The position numbers and the translations under genes were made by a program. The notes below the pieces were generated by a model. That model did not search any database. It had not been told where the DNA came from and worked only from the letters and a program-made list of their open reading frames with translations. Below are positions 31,921 to 41,124 of a stretch of DNA of 64,000 nt, piece by piece; position 1 is the first letter of the stretch; each line of letters begins with the position of its first letter. Source of the DNA: Bacteroidaceae bacterium (lineage in GTDB: Bacteria; Bacteroidota; Bacteroidia; Bacteroidales; Bacteroidaceae); assembly GCA_017464345.1 (NCBI GenBank), contig JAFUAH010000017.1, forward strand, positions 40,640 to 104,639. Direction: 5' to 3'.

Positions 31921-34767
31921 CTATCGGACGAGGTGTTTCTTTCCCTCCTTGATGTGGATGCCGGAATGGGCGGACGAGGAGATACGACGACCGGAGAGGT
32001 CGTACACTGGAGTTTCCGGCACGGGGGCCAATAGCGAGGTGACGCCCGTGGGAGTCACGGGCGTCAGATGGAGGCAGGCGGTGGCGCTACGACTCTGGGA
32101 CACAAGGACGCAGGCCTCGGCCCATGCGCAGTCGGGAGCCATATAGACCTCCTGGCCAGCCTCCTGCAAGTAGTAGCGCTCGTCACACTGATAGAGATAG
32201 AAGTCAGTGCCCTCCTGGGCGAAAGTGAATGCAGGATAGGCCGCAGTGGAAGGCTTGGAGGAGAGGAAGGAGGGAGCAGAGGTGTTGTTCAGTTCCTGCA
32301 AGTAGACATTTTGCAGACGCACGGCCTCGGCATCGGTAGGGGAAGTCACGAAGCGCCACTGGTAGGCGGTATCACTTGCCTTCAGGGCACTTCGCTTGAG
32401 GCGGTAGCCCTTGTAATCGTTATTGGGCAGTGTCAGGTTCAGGCCCTCGGAATCGGCCTCGCGGTACCACTTCTGGGCGTTGGTGAGCATGTAGGTATGC
32501 TGTGTATCGGGCAACACCCGTGTCCATATCTCGGGACGGAAATCGTGGAAGTACTTGGCGTAGAGTTCCTTCACGACCGCAATCTCGTCCCCCACGGCCT
32601 CGGCCTGGAATGTGCCATAGCCGTATGGGACCCCCTCGGGGAGGTAGGCGGCGTTGGCGCCCGACGTGCCACTGACGAAGGGCCATTCGTAGTTGGCAAA
32701 CCAAGACTGGGCCTGATAGTTGCGAGCGAAGAAGGCCTTCCATCGCGGATAGTAGTAACTGGAAAGCAGTCCGTTCCACTCGCGGTTGGCATAGTCGTGC
32801 AGACCACCTGCCTCACACTGGGCACGGTCGCCCCAGGTGGTCAGGAGCATACGGGCATTCTTCTCGTAGAGCGTGCACTCGTCGTCCGTTGTGCCCAGCG
32901 CACGAGCCATCTCCGTCCAGCGCCCAAGGCGGAACTCCGCACGTGTGCCCAGAAGCCTGTCCTGGTCGAGAATGAGGGTCAGAAATCGGTCTGCCAGGGC
33001 CGTACGAGCAGTCCCCGTGACCGAGGTGATGGAGTCGAGCGTGAGTTTGCCCAGGTCGGCCAGAGACTGACGCATGAGGTCCACCAGGTCGTAGCGGAAA
33101 TTGTCGTTATCCTTCAGAGTTTCGGCCACGGAGAGCATTTCATACAAGGCCGTCCGCAGGTCGAAGAAGTCCCAGTACCACGTGGAGTTAGCCCAACTGC
33201 TCACCGTCCCGGGCTTCAGTGCCGGGCGCATGAGGAAGACGCTCTCCGTGGTGCCCTGCTGCTGGTCGTTCGGGCAGTTGTAGGGACCGGCTACCAAACG
33301 CGTCCATGCGGAAAGGAGCGGAGCGTATGCCACGTCGCCCGGACGCACGCCATAGCGCATCTGCACATAGTCGGCCAGCCACGTCTGGCGGGTGTAATCC
33401 GAATTAGTCCACGGCAGTGCATAGAGCAGGTCGTAGAGCATACTATTATTCTCGATGCCTTCGGGGATGGCCCCGATACCGACGAGGTGATTCGAGGCTG
33501 CGTTGTCGCGAGCCTTGTAGAAACAGTTTATCAGGCGGTCCATACGCCCGAAGAGGCCCACGTTGCCCCCAAAGTTGGAGACCTGCCCCCATACCCAGTC
33601 GTGGGGCGTACCGTCAGCCGTGGTGTGATTGCCGCTGCACTCCACGTCACCATTGTTATCGCCATGCAGGTCAAGAATCATCAGACGACCCGCCGGAACG
33701 GTATGCGTGAGGATGTTCGTCGGGTTGTCCTGCCAGTGCTGGCACACCCACACGGCCTCGGCATCATAGGCGAGCAAGGCATCGTACATGGCCTTGACGG
33801 AGGCCGATGCGCTGGTGACACCGCTGGGCACACCGCCCTCGTGGAAGGGGTCGATGGCATAGAAGTGAGTCGTACAGCAGTCGCCAAAGAGTTTGTCGAA
33901 AGCCGTATAATACGCAGCTGCGAATTCCTTGAGGCGGTCAGTGTTATTCACAAAGTAGGGGCGCTGGAAACTGCACCACTTGCCACCATTCACGATGTCG
34001 GAGGCCTGCCAGTCCTGAACCTTGTCAGCCGCTGCATAGGAGAGGAACTTCTGAGGCACCATGCCCACATAGCCTGGGACGACGGGCGTCATGCCCAAGT
34101 CGCTCATGCGCTGGAATATCCGACGGGCCAGTTCCGTGCGCTGGCGATACCAACTATCGGGTTGCGGACCGCCCCACCCCGTCAGGTTATTCATGAAGAA
34201 CCAACCATAAAAGGCACTGCCACAGACGAACTCGTTCACCTGGTTGAGACTGCCGTAACCGTAGTCTTCCAGAACCTGTCGCCAGACTCCCTCCATGCCC
34301 GTAATGACAAGAGGCAGATTGACCCCATGCAGGGCCATCCAGTCGATTTCCTGCTGCCAGCGCTCCCAGCCCCAGAAGGCCATGGAATAGGAATGCGTAC
34401 AGAAGTTCAGGTAATAGCGATAATCCACACTCGACGTGTGACGCTCATTCCTGACGACGGGCAACACCCGTGGCAGCGTAGCCGTGGGGCTGTTCCAGGA
34501 AATATCGACCCCAGCATAGTGCTGAAGATACCAGTTGATGCCCGTGGCGACAGCAACGTTGTCGGAGGCTTCCACGCGAACCCTGTCGCCGTCACAACTC
34601 AGCGTAAAATACTGGTCGGACGAATCTTGGTCGGTGACCGTCCATTCGAAACGTTGGGCATCGCCGTTCTCTGGCAAGACACGCTGGAGAAGGTCGGCAA
34701 TGGGGTCGGCTGCAGAGAGTACGAGAAAATGAGAAAATGAGAAAATGAGAAGGAAGAAGCGCTTCAT
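31921..34767 (-). CDS. GH89 alpha-N-acetylglucosaminidase
   Basis: A secreted 948-residue GH89 enzyme that removes terminal alpha-linked GlcNAc, for example from mucin or heparan-type glycans. After the signal peptide, the N-terminal domain is followed by the NAGLU barrel (YYLNFCTHSYSMAFWGWERW, MALHGVNLPLVITGMEGVW, YAIDPFHEGG with an acidic catalytic residue, IGAIPEGIENNSMLYDLL). The C-terminal part is fused to a lectin-like region and a short tail (VYDLSGRRISSSAHSGIHIKEG cut here) resembling a Bacteroidota secretion tail. The signal peptide is encoded partly by four GAGAAAAT-type 8-bp repeats. Confidence 0.9.
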   Translation of the reverse strand: MKRFFLLIFSFSHFLVLSAADPIADLLQRVLPENGDAQRFEWTVTDQDSSDQYFTLSCDGDRVRVEASDNVAVATGINWYLQHYAGVDISWNSPTATLPRVLPVVRNERHTSSVDYRYYLNFCTHSYSMAFWGWERWQQEIDWMALHGVNLPLVITGMEGVWRQVLEDYGYGSLNQVNEFVCGSAFYGWFFMNNLTGWGGPQPDSWYRQRTELARRIFQRMSDLGMTPVVPGYVGMVPQKFLSYAAADKVQDWQASDIVNGGKWCSFQRPYFVNNTDRLKEFAAAYYTAFDKLFGDCCTTHFYAIDPFHEGGVPSGVTSASASVKAMYDALLAYDAEAVWVCQHWQDNPTNILTHTVPAGRLMILDLHGDNNGDVECSGNHTTADGTPHDWVWGQVSNFGGNVGLFGRMDRLINCFYKARDNAASNHLVGIGAIPEGIENNSMLYDLLYALPWTNSDYTRQTWLADYVQMRYGVRPGDVAYAPLLSAWTRLVAGPYNCPNDQQQGTTESVFLMRPALKPGTVSSWANSTWYWDFFDLRTALYEMLSVAETLKDNDNFRYDLVDLMRQSLADLGKLTLDSITSVTGTARTALADRFLTLILDQDRLLGTRAEFRLGRWTEMARALGTTDDECTLYEKNARMLLTTWGDRAQCEAGGLHDYANREWNGLLSSYYYPRWKAFFARNYQAQSWFANYEWPFVSGTSGANAAYLPEGVPYGYGTFQAEAVGDEIAVVKELYAKYFHDFRPEIWTRVLPDTQHTYMLTNAQKWYREADSEGLNLTLPNNDYKGYRLKRSALKASDTAYQWRFVTSPTDAEAVRLQNVYLQELNNTSAPSFLSSKPSTAAYPAFTFAQEGTDFYLYQCDERYYLQEAGQEVYMAPDCAWAEACVLVSQSRSATACLHLTPVTPTGVTSLLAPVPETPVYDLSGRRISSSAHSGIHIKEGKKHLVR

Positions 34768-34816
34768 GTTAAGGTTAAAAGGTTAAAAAGTTAAAAGGTT
34801 AAAAAGTTAAAAAGAT
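34768..34816. repeat. Tandem GGTTAAAA octamers
   Basis: Five to six copies of an 8-bp GGTTAAAA/AGTTAAAA unit lie just upstream of the GH89 start (minus strand). The same unit separates slyD from aroC at 46.76 kb. No conserved centre or second arm is seen here. Confidence 0.7.
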
Positions 34817-34850
34817 TATGCTCTGTGATGTTGAAAAAGGAATAGAAAGG

Positions 34851-36944
34851 CTATTGCTTCGCCTTCAGCAGTTCTTCGAGTCTGAGGAGTTCGTCGCGAT
34901 AGTGAGCAGCCTCGATGAAGTCGAGCCGTTTGGCCGCATTTTGCATCTGGCGACGGGTATGGTCGATGGTCTTCTGGAGTTGAGGAACGGACATGGCATC
35001 AAGGATGGGGTCGGAAGCACTGAGCATAGAGGGTTCGGCAGCCATGGACAGTTGTTCCGGAATCTCGCCATAACGACTGGCCGTATGCGGATGCTGAACC
35101 TTGCCGGCTTTGCCTTGCAGGGATGTCTGCACCGCATCCGCCGGAGCGGCTGGAGCCAGCGGCGTGGCAATCTCCTTCCGGACGGCATGGGGCGTGATGC
35201 CATGTTCCTCGTTGTAGCGCAGTTGCACTTCTCGCCGGTGGTTTGTTTCTTCAATGCAGGCGGCCATGGACTGCGTGATACGGTCGGCATAGAAGATGGC
35301 CTTGCCATGGACATGGCGGGCAGCACGGCCAATGGTCTGGGTGAGACTGGTCTTGCTGCGAAGGAAGCCCTCCTGGTCGGCGTCCAGAATGCCCACCAGA
35401 GAGACTTCGGGCAGGTCTAGTCCCTCGCGAAGCAGATTGACACCAACCAGCACGTCGTACTCGCCCCGACGCAGGGCATCCATAATCTGGACACGCTCCA
35501 TAGTATCAACCTCATGGTGGATGTAGCAGGCATTGATGCCAGAGCGGACGAGATAAGCCGAGAACTCCTCGGCCTGCCGCTTACTGAGGGTGGTGACGAG
35601 CACACGCTCGCCTACCTCAATACGCTGGACGATTTCCTCCAGCAGGTCGTCGGCCTCATGTTCGCGAGGACGTACTTCGATGATGGGATCCAGAAGCCCC
35701 GTAGGACGGATAAGTTGCTCTACGACAACGCCGTCGGCCTGCGTCAGCTCGTAGTCGGCGGGAGTGGCGGAGACGTAGATAATCTGATGGGTAAGTTGCT
35801 GGAACTCCTCGAACTTCAGCGGACGGTTGTCCAACGCTGCAGGCAAGCGGAAACCATATTGCACAAGGTTGGTCTTGCGGGCACGATCGCCACCGTACAT
35901 GCCACCTATCTGGGGCACGGAGACGTGACTCTCGTCGATGAACATCAGAAAGTCTTTGGGAAAGAAATCGAGCAGGCAGAAAGGACGTGTGCCCGGCTCA
36001 CGCCCGTCGAAGTAGCGGCTGTAGTTCTCGATGCCCGAACAATGGCCCAGTTCACGCATCATCTCCACGTCGTACGTTACACGTTCGTGCAGTCGCTTTG
36101 CCTCCAGTGACTTGCCTTCTTCTTCAAAGTACTGTACCTGCTTACCCAGGTCATCCTCAATCTGGCGGATGGCACGCTCCTGAGTATCCTTGGAAGTCAT
36201 GAAGAGGTTGGCGGGATAGATGTTATACTCCTCGAAACGGGCCACTCGCTGCATGGTTGTGGGGTCGATTTCCTCTATCGACTCTATCTCGTCGCCCCAG
36301 TAGGTGATGCGCAACAGATTATCGGAGTAGGCCAATGCCACATCTACGGTATCTCCTTTCACACGGACTTCGCCCCGATTCAGGCTTACATCATTACGTA
36401 CATAAAGACTATCCAAAAGCTTGCGAAGCAAAATGTTACGATCCAGTTCCTGCCCTACCCTGACGGAAATGACGCTCTCGTAGAATGCAGCAGGATTGCC
36501 CATGCCGTAGATGCAACTGACGGAGCAGACGACAATGACATCCCGACGCCCCGAAAGCAGAGCGCTGGTGGCCGCCAGGCGCAGTTTGTCAATCTCGTCG
36601 TTGATGGCCAGGTCTTTCTCGATGTAGGTGTCGGTGGAGGGGATGTAGGCCTCGGGCTGATAGTAGTCGTAGTACGACACATAGTACTCCACGGCATTCC
36701 GGGGAAAGAAAGCTTTCATCTCGCGGTAGAGCTGTGCGGCCAGTGTCTTGTTGTGACTGAGGATGAGCGTAGGTCGCCCCACCTGTGCAATCACGTTGGC
36801 CATGGTGAAGGTCTTGCCCGACCCCGTCACGCCCAGCAGCACCTGTGCCTCATCGCCACGGCGAACGCCATCCACCAGCTGGCGAATGGCCTCAGGCTGG
36901 TCGCCAGTTGGCTGAAAGGGGGATGTAAGTTGAAACGTTGCCAT
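34851..36944 (-). CDS. uvrB: Excinuclease ABC subunit B
   Basis: UvrB (697 residues) verifies DNA damage in nucleotide excision repair together with UvrA and UvrC. Walker A is GVTGSGKTF near 38-46, the beta-hairpin YYDYYQPEAYIP follows, FIDESH is the DEAD-type box, and the helicase motifs LREGLDLPE and QTIGRAARH are present. The C-terminal UVR motif (LQKTIDHTRRQMQNAAKRLDF cut here) binds UvrA/UvrC. A TATCTTTG box lies just upstream (plus-strand 36954-36961). Two uvrA genes are in the same window. Confidence 0.97.
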   Translation of the reverse strand: MATFQLTSPFQPTGDQPEAIRQLVDGVRRGDEAQVLLGVTGSGKTFTMANVIAQVGRPTLILSHNKTLAAQLYREMKAFFPRNAVEYYVSYYDYYQPEAYIPSTDTYIEKDLAINDEIDKLRLAATSALLSGRRDVIVVCSVSCIYGMGNPAAFYESVISVRVGQELDRNILLRKLLDSLYVRNDVSLNRGEVRVKGDTVDVALAYSDNLLRITYWGDEIESIEEIDPTTMQRVARFEEYNIYPANLFMTSKDTQERAIRQIEDDLGKQVQYFEEEGKSLEAKRLHERVTYDVEMMRELGHCSGIENYSRYFDGREPGTRPFCLLDFFPKDFLMFIDESHVSVPQIGGMYGGDRARKTNLVQYGFRLPAALDNRPLKFEEFQQLTHQIIYVSATPADYELTQADGVVVEQLIRPTGLLDPIIEVRPREHEADDLLEEIVQRIEVGERVLVTTLSKRQAEEFSAYLVRSGINACYIHHEVDTMERVQIMDALRRGEYDVLVGVNLLREGLDLPEVSLVGILDADQEGFLRSKTSLTQTIGRAARHVHGKAIFYADRITQSMAACIEETNHRREVQLRYNEEHGITPHAVRKEIATPLAPAAPADAVQTSLQGKAGKVQHPHTASRYGEIPEQLSMAAEPSMLSASDPILDAMSVPQLQKTIDHTRRQMQNAAKRLDFIEAAHYRDELLRLEELLKAKQ

Positions 36945-36966
36945 AATTGTTCACAAAGATAGGGCA

Positions 36967-37081
36967 ATAAGTTGAAAGTTGAAAACCGAACGTGGAAAAA
37001 GAAGTCCCGAAGCGTAAAAAAACATTAAATATCGTCCTTGGGTACACAATTTTCAACTTTCAACTTTCAACTGTCAACTTT
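36967..37081. repeat. Modular element between uvrB and bamD
   Basis: The left arm has TAAGTTGAAAGTTGAAAA and the right arm AATTTTCAACTTTCAACTTTC and CTGTCAACTTT, both of 7-bp GTTGAAA type. The middle lacks the GCCTCCGGC centre. The right arm is adjacent to the bamD promoter region. Confidence 0.65.
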
Positions 37082-37121
37082 ATTTCGTATCTTTGCGCCT
37101 CGAAATATGCGCGTATTAGAG

Positions 37122-37973
37122 ATGAACAAGGTATTTCTGACCTTTCTTTTGAGCCTAATGCTGGTCTCCTGCGGCGAATATGCCTCTGTGCAGAAGACTC
37201 CCGACTATGAATACAAGTACGAAGTGGCCAAAGCCTACTTCATAGATGGGAAATATACCAAAGCCTCCACCCTGTTCTACGATTTGCTGGGCGTGATGAA
37301 GGGCACGGCCAACGGCGAGGAGTCGCTGTTCCTGACTGCGATGAGCGAGTTCGGGCACAAGAGTTTCGAGACGGCACACGACAGTTTCAAGAAATACTAC
37401 CAAACCTACCCGAAGGGCATCTACGTGGAGCAAGCCATCTACTATTCCGCACTTTCCCTGTACAATCAGACACCAGACCCACGCCTGGACCAGACAAGTA
37501 CGATCCAGGCCATGGGCGAATTCCAGCATTTCATTGAACTATATCCCTACTCCCCGCTGAAAGCACAGGCCCAAGATATGATTTATGCCTTGCAGGACAA
37601 ACTGGTGGAGAAGGAATGTCTCTCAGCTAAACTATATTACGATCTGGGAACCTACATGATAAACAGCCTCTACGGCGGCAGCAACTACGAAGCCTGCGTC
37701 GTGACGGCACAGAATGCTCTGCGCGACTATCCCTACGCCTCGGCAGACAAGCGGGAATTGCTCTCCATCCTGACGCTCCGCGCCAAGTATCAACTGGCAG
37801 CCCGCAGCGTGGAGGAGAAGCGCATCGAGCGCTTCCGCGATGCCATCGACGAGTACTATGCCTTCGAAAACGACTACCCCGAGTCGAAATACCTGAAGGA
37901 GGCCCGCAGCTTGTTCCGCCAGGCCGAGGCCATCGTGAAGCGTAAGCACATCGAACTTGGCAAAGAGGAGTGA
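37122..37973 (+). CDS. bamD: Outer membrane assembly lipoprotein BamD
   Basis: A 283-residue lipoprotein of the BAM complex that inserts beta-barrel proteins into the outer membrane. The signal peptide ends in LVSCGE (lipobox), and tetratricopeptide-like helices follow (KYEVAKAYFIDGKYTKAS, AMSEFGHKSFETAHDSFKKY). A TATCTTTG box at 37088-37095 places the transcript start near 37100, which favours the ATG at 37122 over 37107 and excludes the open upstream frame to 37038. The order bamD-rpoZ-DUF4293 is conserved in the phylum. Confidence 0.92.
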   Translation: MNKVFLTFLLSLMLVSCGEYASVQKTPDYEYKYEVAKAYFIDGKYTKASTLFYDLLGVMKGTANGEESLFLTAMSEFGHKSFETAHDSFKKYYQTYPKGIYVEQAIYYSALSLYNQTPDPRLDQTSTIQAMGEFQHFIELYPYSPLKAQAQDMIYALQDKLVEKECLSAKLYYDLGTYMINSLYGGSNYEACVVTAQNALRDYPYASADKRELLSILTLRAKYQLAARSVEEKRIERFRDAIDEYYAFENDYPESKYLKEARSLFRQAEAIVKRKHIELGKEE

Positions 37974-38013
37974 AACAGACAACAGAAAGAATATCGAAAT
38001 TAACACATAAGAC

Positions 38014-38349
38014 ATGGATTACAAAAAGACAAATGCGCCCACCAACACGGTGACGCGCGACATCATGAACCTGTGCAACGGGACGGGCAACATCTACGAA
38101 TCGATTGCCATCATCGGCAAGCGTGCCAACCAAATCTCGGTGGAGATAAAGCAGGAATTATCCAAGAAGCTGCAGGAGTTTGCTTCCTCAACGGACAATC
38201 TGGACGAAGTCTTCGAGAACCGGGAACAGATAGAGATTTCGCGTTACTACGAAAAACTGCCGAAGCCCTCCCTCATTGCCACACAGGAGTTTGTGGAGGG
38301 GAAGATATACTTCCGCAATCCCACCCAAGAGAACGAGCTGGAGGACTAA
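38014..38349 (+). CDS. rpoZ: RNA polymerase omega-like subunit
   Basis: A 111-residue protein matching the Bacteroidota RpoZ/omega family; the NIYESIAIIGKRANQIS core is diagnostic. Omega helps fold and stabilise RNA polymerase. It is 40 bp downstream of bamD and 3 bp upstream of the DUF4293 gene, forming one operon. Confidence 0.9.
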   Translation: MDYKKTNAPTNTVTRDIMNLCNGTGNIYESIAIIGKRANQISVEIKQELSKKLQEFASSTDNLDEVFENREQIEISRYYEKLPKPSLIATQEFVEGKIYFRNPTQENELED

Positions 38350-38352
38350 AAC

Positions 38353-38808
38353 ATGATTCAGCGCATACAGACCCTCTACTTGCTGCTTAGCGCCATTCTG
38401 AGCATCGTCTGCCTGAGTATGCCCTTGGGCTACTTCTGTACAGCACAGGGCGAGCACGTAGCCGACCTTTACAACCTGTGGCTGCGCATCAGCGAGACGG
38501 GGGGCCACGATTTCAGTCCCTGGGTGCTGTTTGCCCTGCTGCTGACAGTCACCACGCTCACGCTCATCGATATTTTCCTCTATCGTCGCAGGGCCCTGCA
38601 GATGCGTCTGCTCACATTCAGCATGATACTGCTTGTGGGCTACTATGCCTTCTTGGCATTCTTCATATTCGTGGCGAATAAGGAATTTTCATTTACGCCC
38701 GCTATGACGGCCGCATTCCCCTTCGTCTGCATCGTGCTGGACTATCTGGCCTTCCGTGGCATACTGAAGGACGAACTGCTGGTGCGCTCTCTGGACCGGC
38801 TACGCTGA
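38353..38808 (+). CDS. DUF4293 membrane protein
   Basis: A 151-residue inner-membrane protein with four hydrophobic helices (IQTLYLLLSAILSIVCLSM, WVLFALLLTVTTLTLI, LTFSMILLVGYYAFLAFF and AAFPFVCIVLDYLAF). It matches the DUF4293 family, which follows rpoZ in Bacteroidota. Its function is unknown. A strong terminator follows. Confidence 0.88.
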   Translation: MIQRIQTLYLLLSAILSIVCLSMPLGYFCTAQGEHVADLYNLWLRISETGGHDFSPWVLFALLLTVTTLTLIDIFLYRRRALQMRLLTFSMILLVGYYAFLAFFIFVANKEFSFTPAMTAAFPFVCIVLDYLAFRGILKDELLVRSLDRLR

Positions 38809-38830
38809 ACGGGGACTTTTTAACCATCAA

Positions 38831-38880
38831 AACAAACGGGGCTATGTCTACATGAACGACATAGCCCCGTTTGTTTTTTT
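38831..38880 (+). terminator. Terminator of the bamD operon
   Basis: AACAAACGGGGCTATGTC (38831-38848) pairs perfectly with GACATAGCCCCGTTTGTT (38858-38875), followed by a T-run to 38880. Confidence 0.93.
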
Positions 38881-38918
38881 ACCACGAATTACGCCCCCCT
38901 CTCTTTATCCTGTTTACT

Positions 38919-39680
38919 TTAGTTTTTCTTGTTGAAGAGGTCAAAGAGATAGGTGACCTTGGCCACAATGGTGCCATTGGCCGAACGACCGAAGGCGTCG
39001 GACTTGCCATTGCGGAACATGTCGCTCAAGGCAAAGTAGTAGCGTCCCTCCAGCATGTAGTGACCGGCGTGGCGCGTATTCACTTCCATGCCCAGTCCGC
39101 CCGTAATGCCATACTCGAAAGTGCGCTGTATGGGCAAGTCGTATTGTTCCACCACGTTATTGGGACGCAGGGCCAGCGTAGCAGCACTCCATTCGCCAGT
39201 GCGCTTGTCACTGTCACTCAGGTAGAATCCCAGCTGAGGACCGAGCACCAGATACCCCATCACGCCCCGTTCTTCCCTTCCGAAGCCCAGACGGGCCAAC
39301 AGAGGCACCTGCACGTAGTTTACGGTTCGACTGTATGTATCGGCACTGGTCTCTATCTTTTCCTTCCAGCCCAGCTGGGCATAGTTGACCTCGGCCTGTA
39401 CGGCACAGAGCATCTTGAAGTAACGTTCGCAGGTGTATCGCACCGTGAGCCCCCCCGTCAGTCCGCCGTGGTAGTTTTGTTTGACTGTTGGGTCGAAGGA
39501 TACCTTGTTCAGGTTATAGCCACCATTCACGCCTATGGCCAAGGCACTACGATACTCGCCCACCTGGGCATGGAGAGACTGGGCCGACAGACAGACACAC
39601 AAGAGCACGGCGAAAAGGGGAAACTGCATGAAACGCCCCCTTCCCCTGCGGCTTCCGTTACTGTTCATCCCCTTTTCCAT
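38919..39680 (-). CDS. PorT-family outer membrane barrel protein
   Basis: A 253-residue protein with an export signal (MQFPLFAVLLCVCLSAQSLHA) and an eight-strand-type barrel (ALAIGVNGGYNLNKV, GGLTGGLTVRYTCERY, VNYVQVPLLARLGFG, GITGGLGMEVN). It matches the PorT/outer-membrane beta-barrel family. Some members serve the type IX secretion system, but membership alone does not prove that here. The start at 39680 has an RBS-like GAGAAG; 39629 is the other candidate. It follows the binding-protein gene by 4 bp. Confidence 0.82.
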   Translation of the reverse strand: MEKGMNSNGSRRGRGRFMQFPLFAVLLCVCLSAQSLHAQVGEYRSALAIGVNGGYNLNKVSFDPTVKQNYHGGLTGGLTVRYTCERYFKMLCAVQAEVNYAQLGWKEKIETSADTYSRTVNYVQVPLLARLGFGREERGVMGYLVLGPQLGFYLSDSDKRTGEWSAATLALRPNNVVEQYDLPIQRTFEYGITGGLGMEVNTRHAGHYMLEGRYYFALSDMFRNGKSDAFGRSANGTIVAKVTYLFDLFNKKN

Positions 39681-39684
39681 ACTC

Positions 39685-40815
39685 TCACTTCTCCAGTTGT
39701 ATCGTGTTGTTAGGGGTATAGTGCACCATCAGCACGTTGAGGTTTACGAAACCGCCCTCGCTGCCACCGACGCGCTGAAAGCGGAAAGTGTGCTGGAGGG
39801 GCTGCTGGGCCAGCGTGGACTGCTGTTCCTCAAAGGCTGTCCCCAGCGCAGCGATACCGTGCAGAAAGTAGTAGGCCAGATCGTAGCCCAGCATCTCGGC
39901 CCTGGGATAGGAGACGCGCGAGGCCTGGCCGTAGTGGGCCTGATAGGTCTGTTCGAAACGGGCCACCCGTCCGCTGAGCGGATTGCGGTAATAGGCAGAG
40001 AAGACGTGGGTGTCGTACTGATAGAAGTCCTTCAGCAGGCTGCGCGTGTAGGTCAGCCACTCGGGATAGCCCAGGAGGGTCACCTTGTACTGGGGATACT
40101 TCTGCTGGTAGGCCTTCAGTCCGGTCAGCATCTGGGTGAGAGCTGCCTGGCTGCGGCTGTCGGGGACAACCACGTTGTTACGGAACTGATTGAGGGCCCG
40201 GTCGTAGGCAAACTCATCGGCATTGACGTTCAGATGAGTGGTCTGCATCCCGCGCAGTTCCAGTACCTGCCCCAGATGCTCCACAAAACTCTGGGCGCGG
40301 CTGTCCGTCTCGCCCGTGTGCATCATCACGAAGTTGCTGTTGGCCAGATGCTCCATCACCAGATTGGAAATGCCCGGATAGAGCAGTTCCTGAGCCACGC
40401 CCACCTGATAGACCCAGGGATTGGAGTAGACCTGCGGACAGGGGGTGTTGAAGGGCAGCACCATGCGGATGCCGTGCTGACGGCAAAACTCGCTGAGCGT
40501 GGTCACCTGCACGGCATCCACGGGCCCAAAGAGGACATCCAGCTGCTGCAAGGCTGGTGTCTGCAAAGCCTGGCACAGGGAAGTCTCCGACGAACCGCAG
40601 TCGATGGCCGTCACCTCCACATTGGTGCCCTCCACCTTCACGGCATCCACCGCCATCAGCAGTCCGCGGTAGAACTCCACCATCGTGGTTCCGCGTGCCG
40701 TCTGCTCCTTCAGTGGCAGCAGCACGCCGACCTTCACCGTCGCAGCCGCGCGAAGCGACACGACGGCCACGCACAGCAGCAATAATGCAAAGAAACGTCT
40801 CATAGGCTGACTCAT
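39685..40815 (-). CDS. Periplasmic binding protein-like (LivJ type)
   Basis: A 376-residue exported protein with a type 1 periplasmic-binding fold: a signal peptide (MRRFFALLLLCVAVVSLRA), then VKVGVLLPLKEQTARG, LDVLFGPVDAVQVTTLSEF, and LLGYPEWL in the second lobe. No ABC permease or ATPase is nearby and the LysM domain seen in some homologues is absent. The ligand is unknown. Starts at 40815 (MSQPMRRFF) or 40803 are both possible. A TACATTTG box lies upstream (plus-strand 40832-40839). Confidence 0.75.
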   Translation of the reverse strand: MSQPMRRFFALLLLCVAVVSLRAAATVKVGVLLPLKEQTARGTTMVEFYRGLLMAVDAVKVEGTNVEVTAIDCGSSETSLCQALQTPALQQLDVLFGPVDAVQVTTLSEFCRQHGIRMVLPFNTPCPQVYSNPWVYQVGVAQELLYPGISNLVMEHLANSNFVMMHTGETDSRAQSFVEHLGQVLELRGMQTTHLNVNADEFAYDRALNQFRNNVVVPDSRSQAALTQMLTGLKAYQQKYPQYKVTLLGYPEWLTYTRSLLKDFYQYDTHVFSAYYRNPLSGRVARFEQTYQAHYGQASRVSYPRAEMLGYDLAYYFLHGIAALGTAFEEQQSTLAQQPLQHTFRFQRVGGSEGGFVNLNVLMVHYTPNNTIQLEK

Positions 40816-40942
40816 TTTACAAAGATTGCCACAAATGTACACAAAAATTTCGACATTCTGCTCCATGCTGTATAAAAAAGTCATCCCACACGTGCATCTT
40901 TCTCCTCCTGCAGCCCGCCACGGTCTGGCCGTCCTGCCCGGG

Positions 40943-41012
40943 GCGGGGTTATTCGTTCACGAGCGTTTAATTATTCGCAGGTGAGCGTTTAATTATTCGC
41001 TCACCTGCGAAT
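40943..41012. repeat. Hairpin preceded by a partial direct copy
   Basis: ATTCGCAGGTGAGCG (40973-40987) pairs perfectly with CGCTCACCTGCGAAT (40998-41012). The loop TTTAATTATT and part of the stem also occur just before it (GAGCGTTTAATTATTCG at 40961-40977). The surrounding 40885-41111 has no gene. Confidence 0.7.
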
Positions 41013-41124
41013 AACTCTGTCATATACAGGAGCATTACGGAGAATGTATACTTTTTTGCCCCAAAGCGTGAAAAAAACGGCTTCAGGCATAGCGGATTTA
41101 AGAAAATGTCGTAACTTTGCCCTT

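Noticed and set aside
32068-34740. 890-residue open frame opposite the GH89 gene
   Set aside because: It is an antisense shadow of a GC-rich coding region; it has no domain, start signal or composition of its own.
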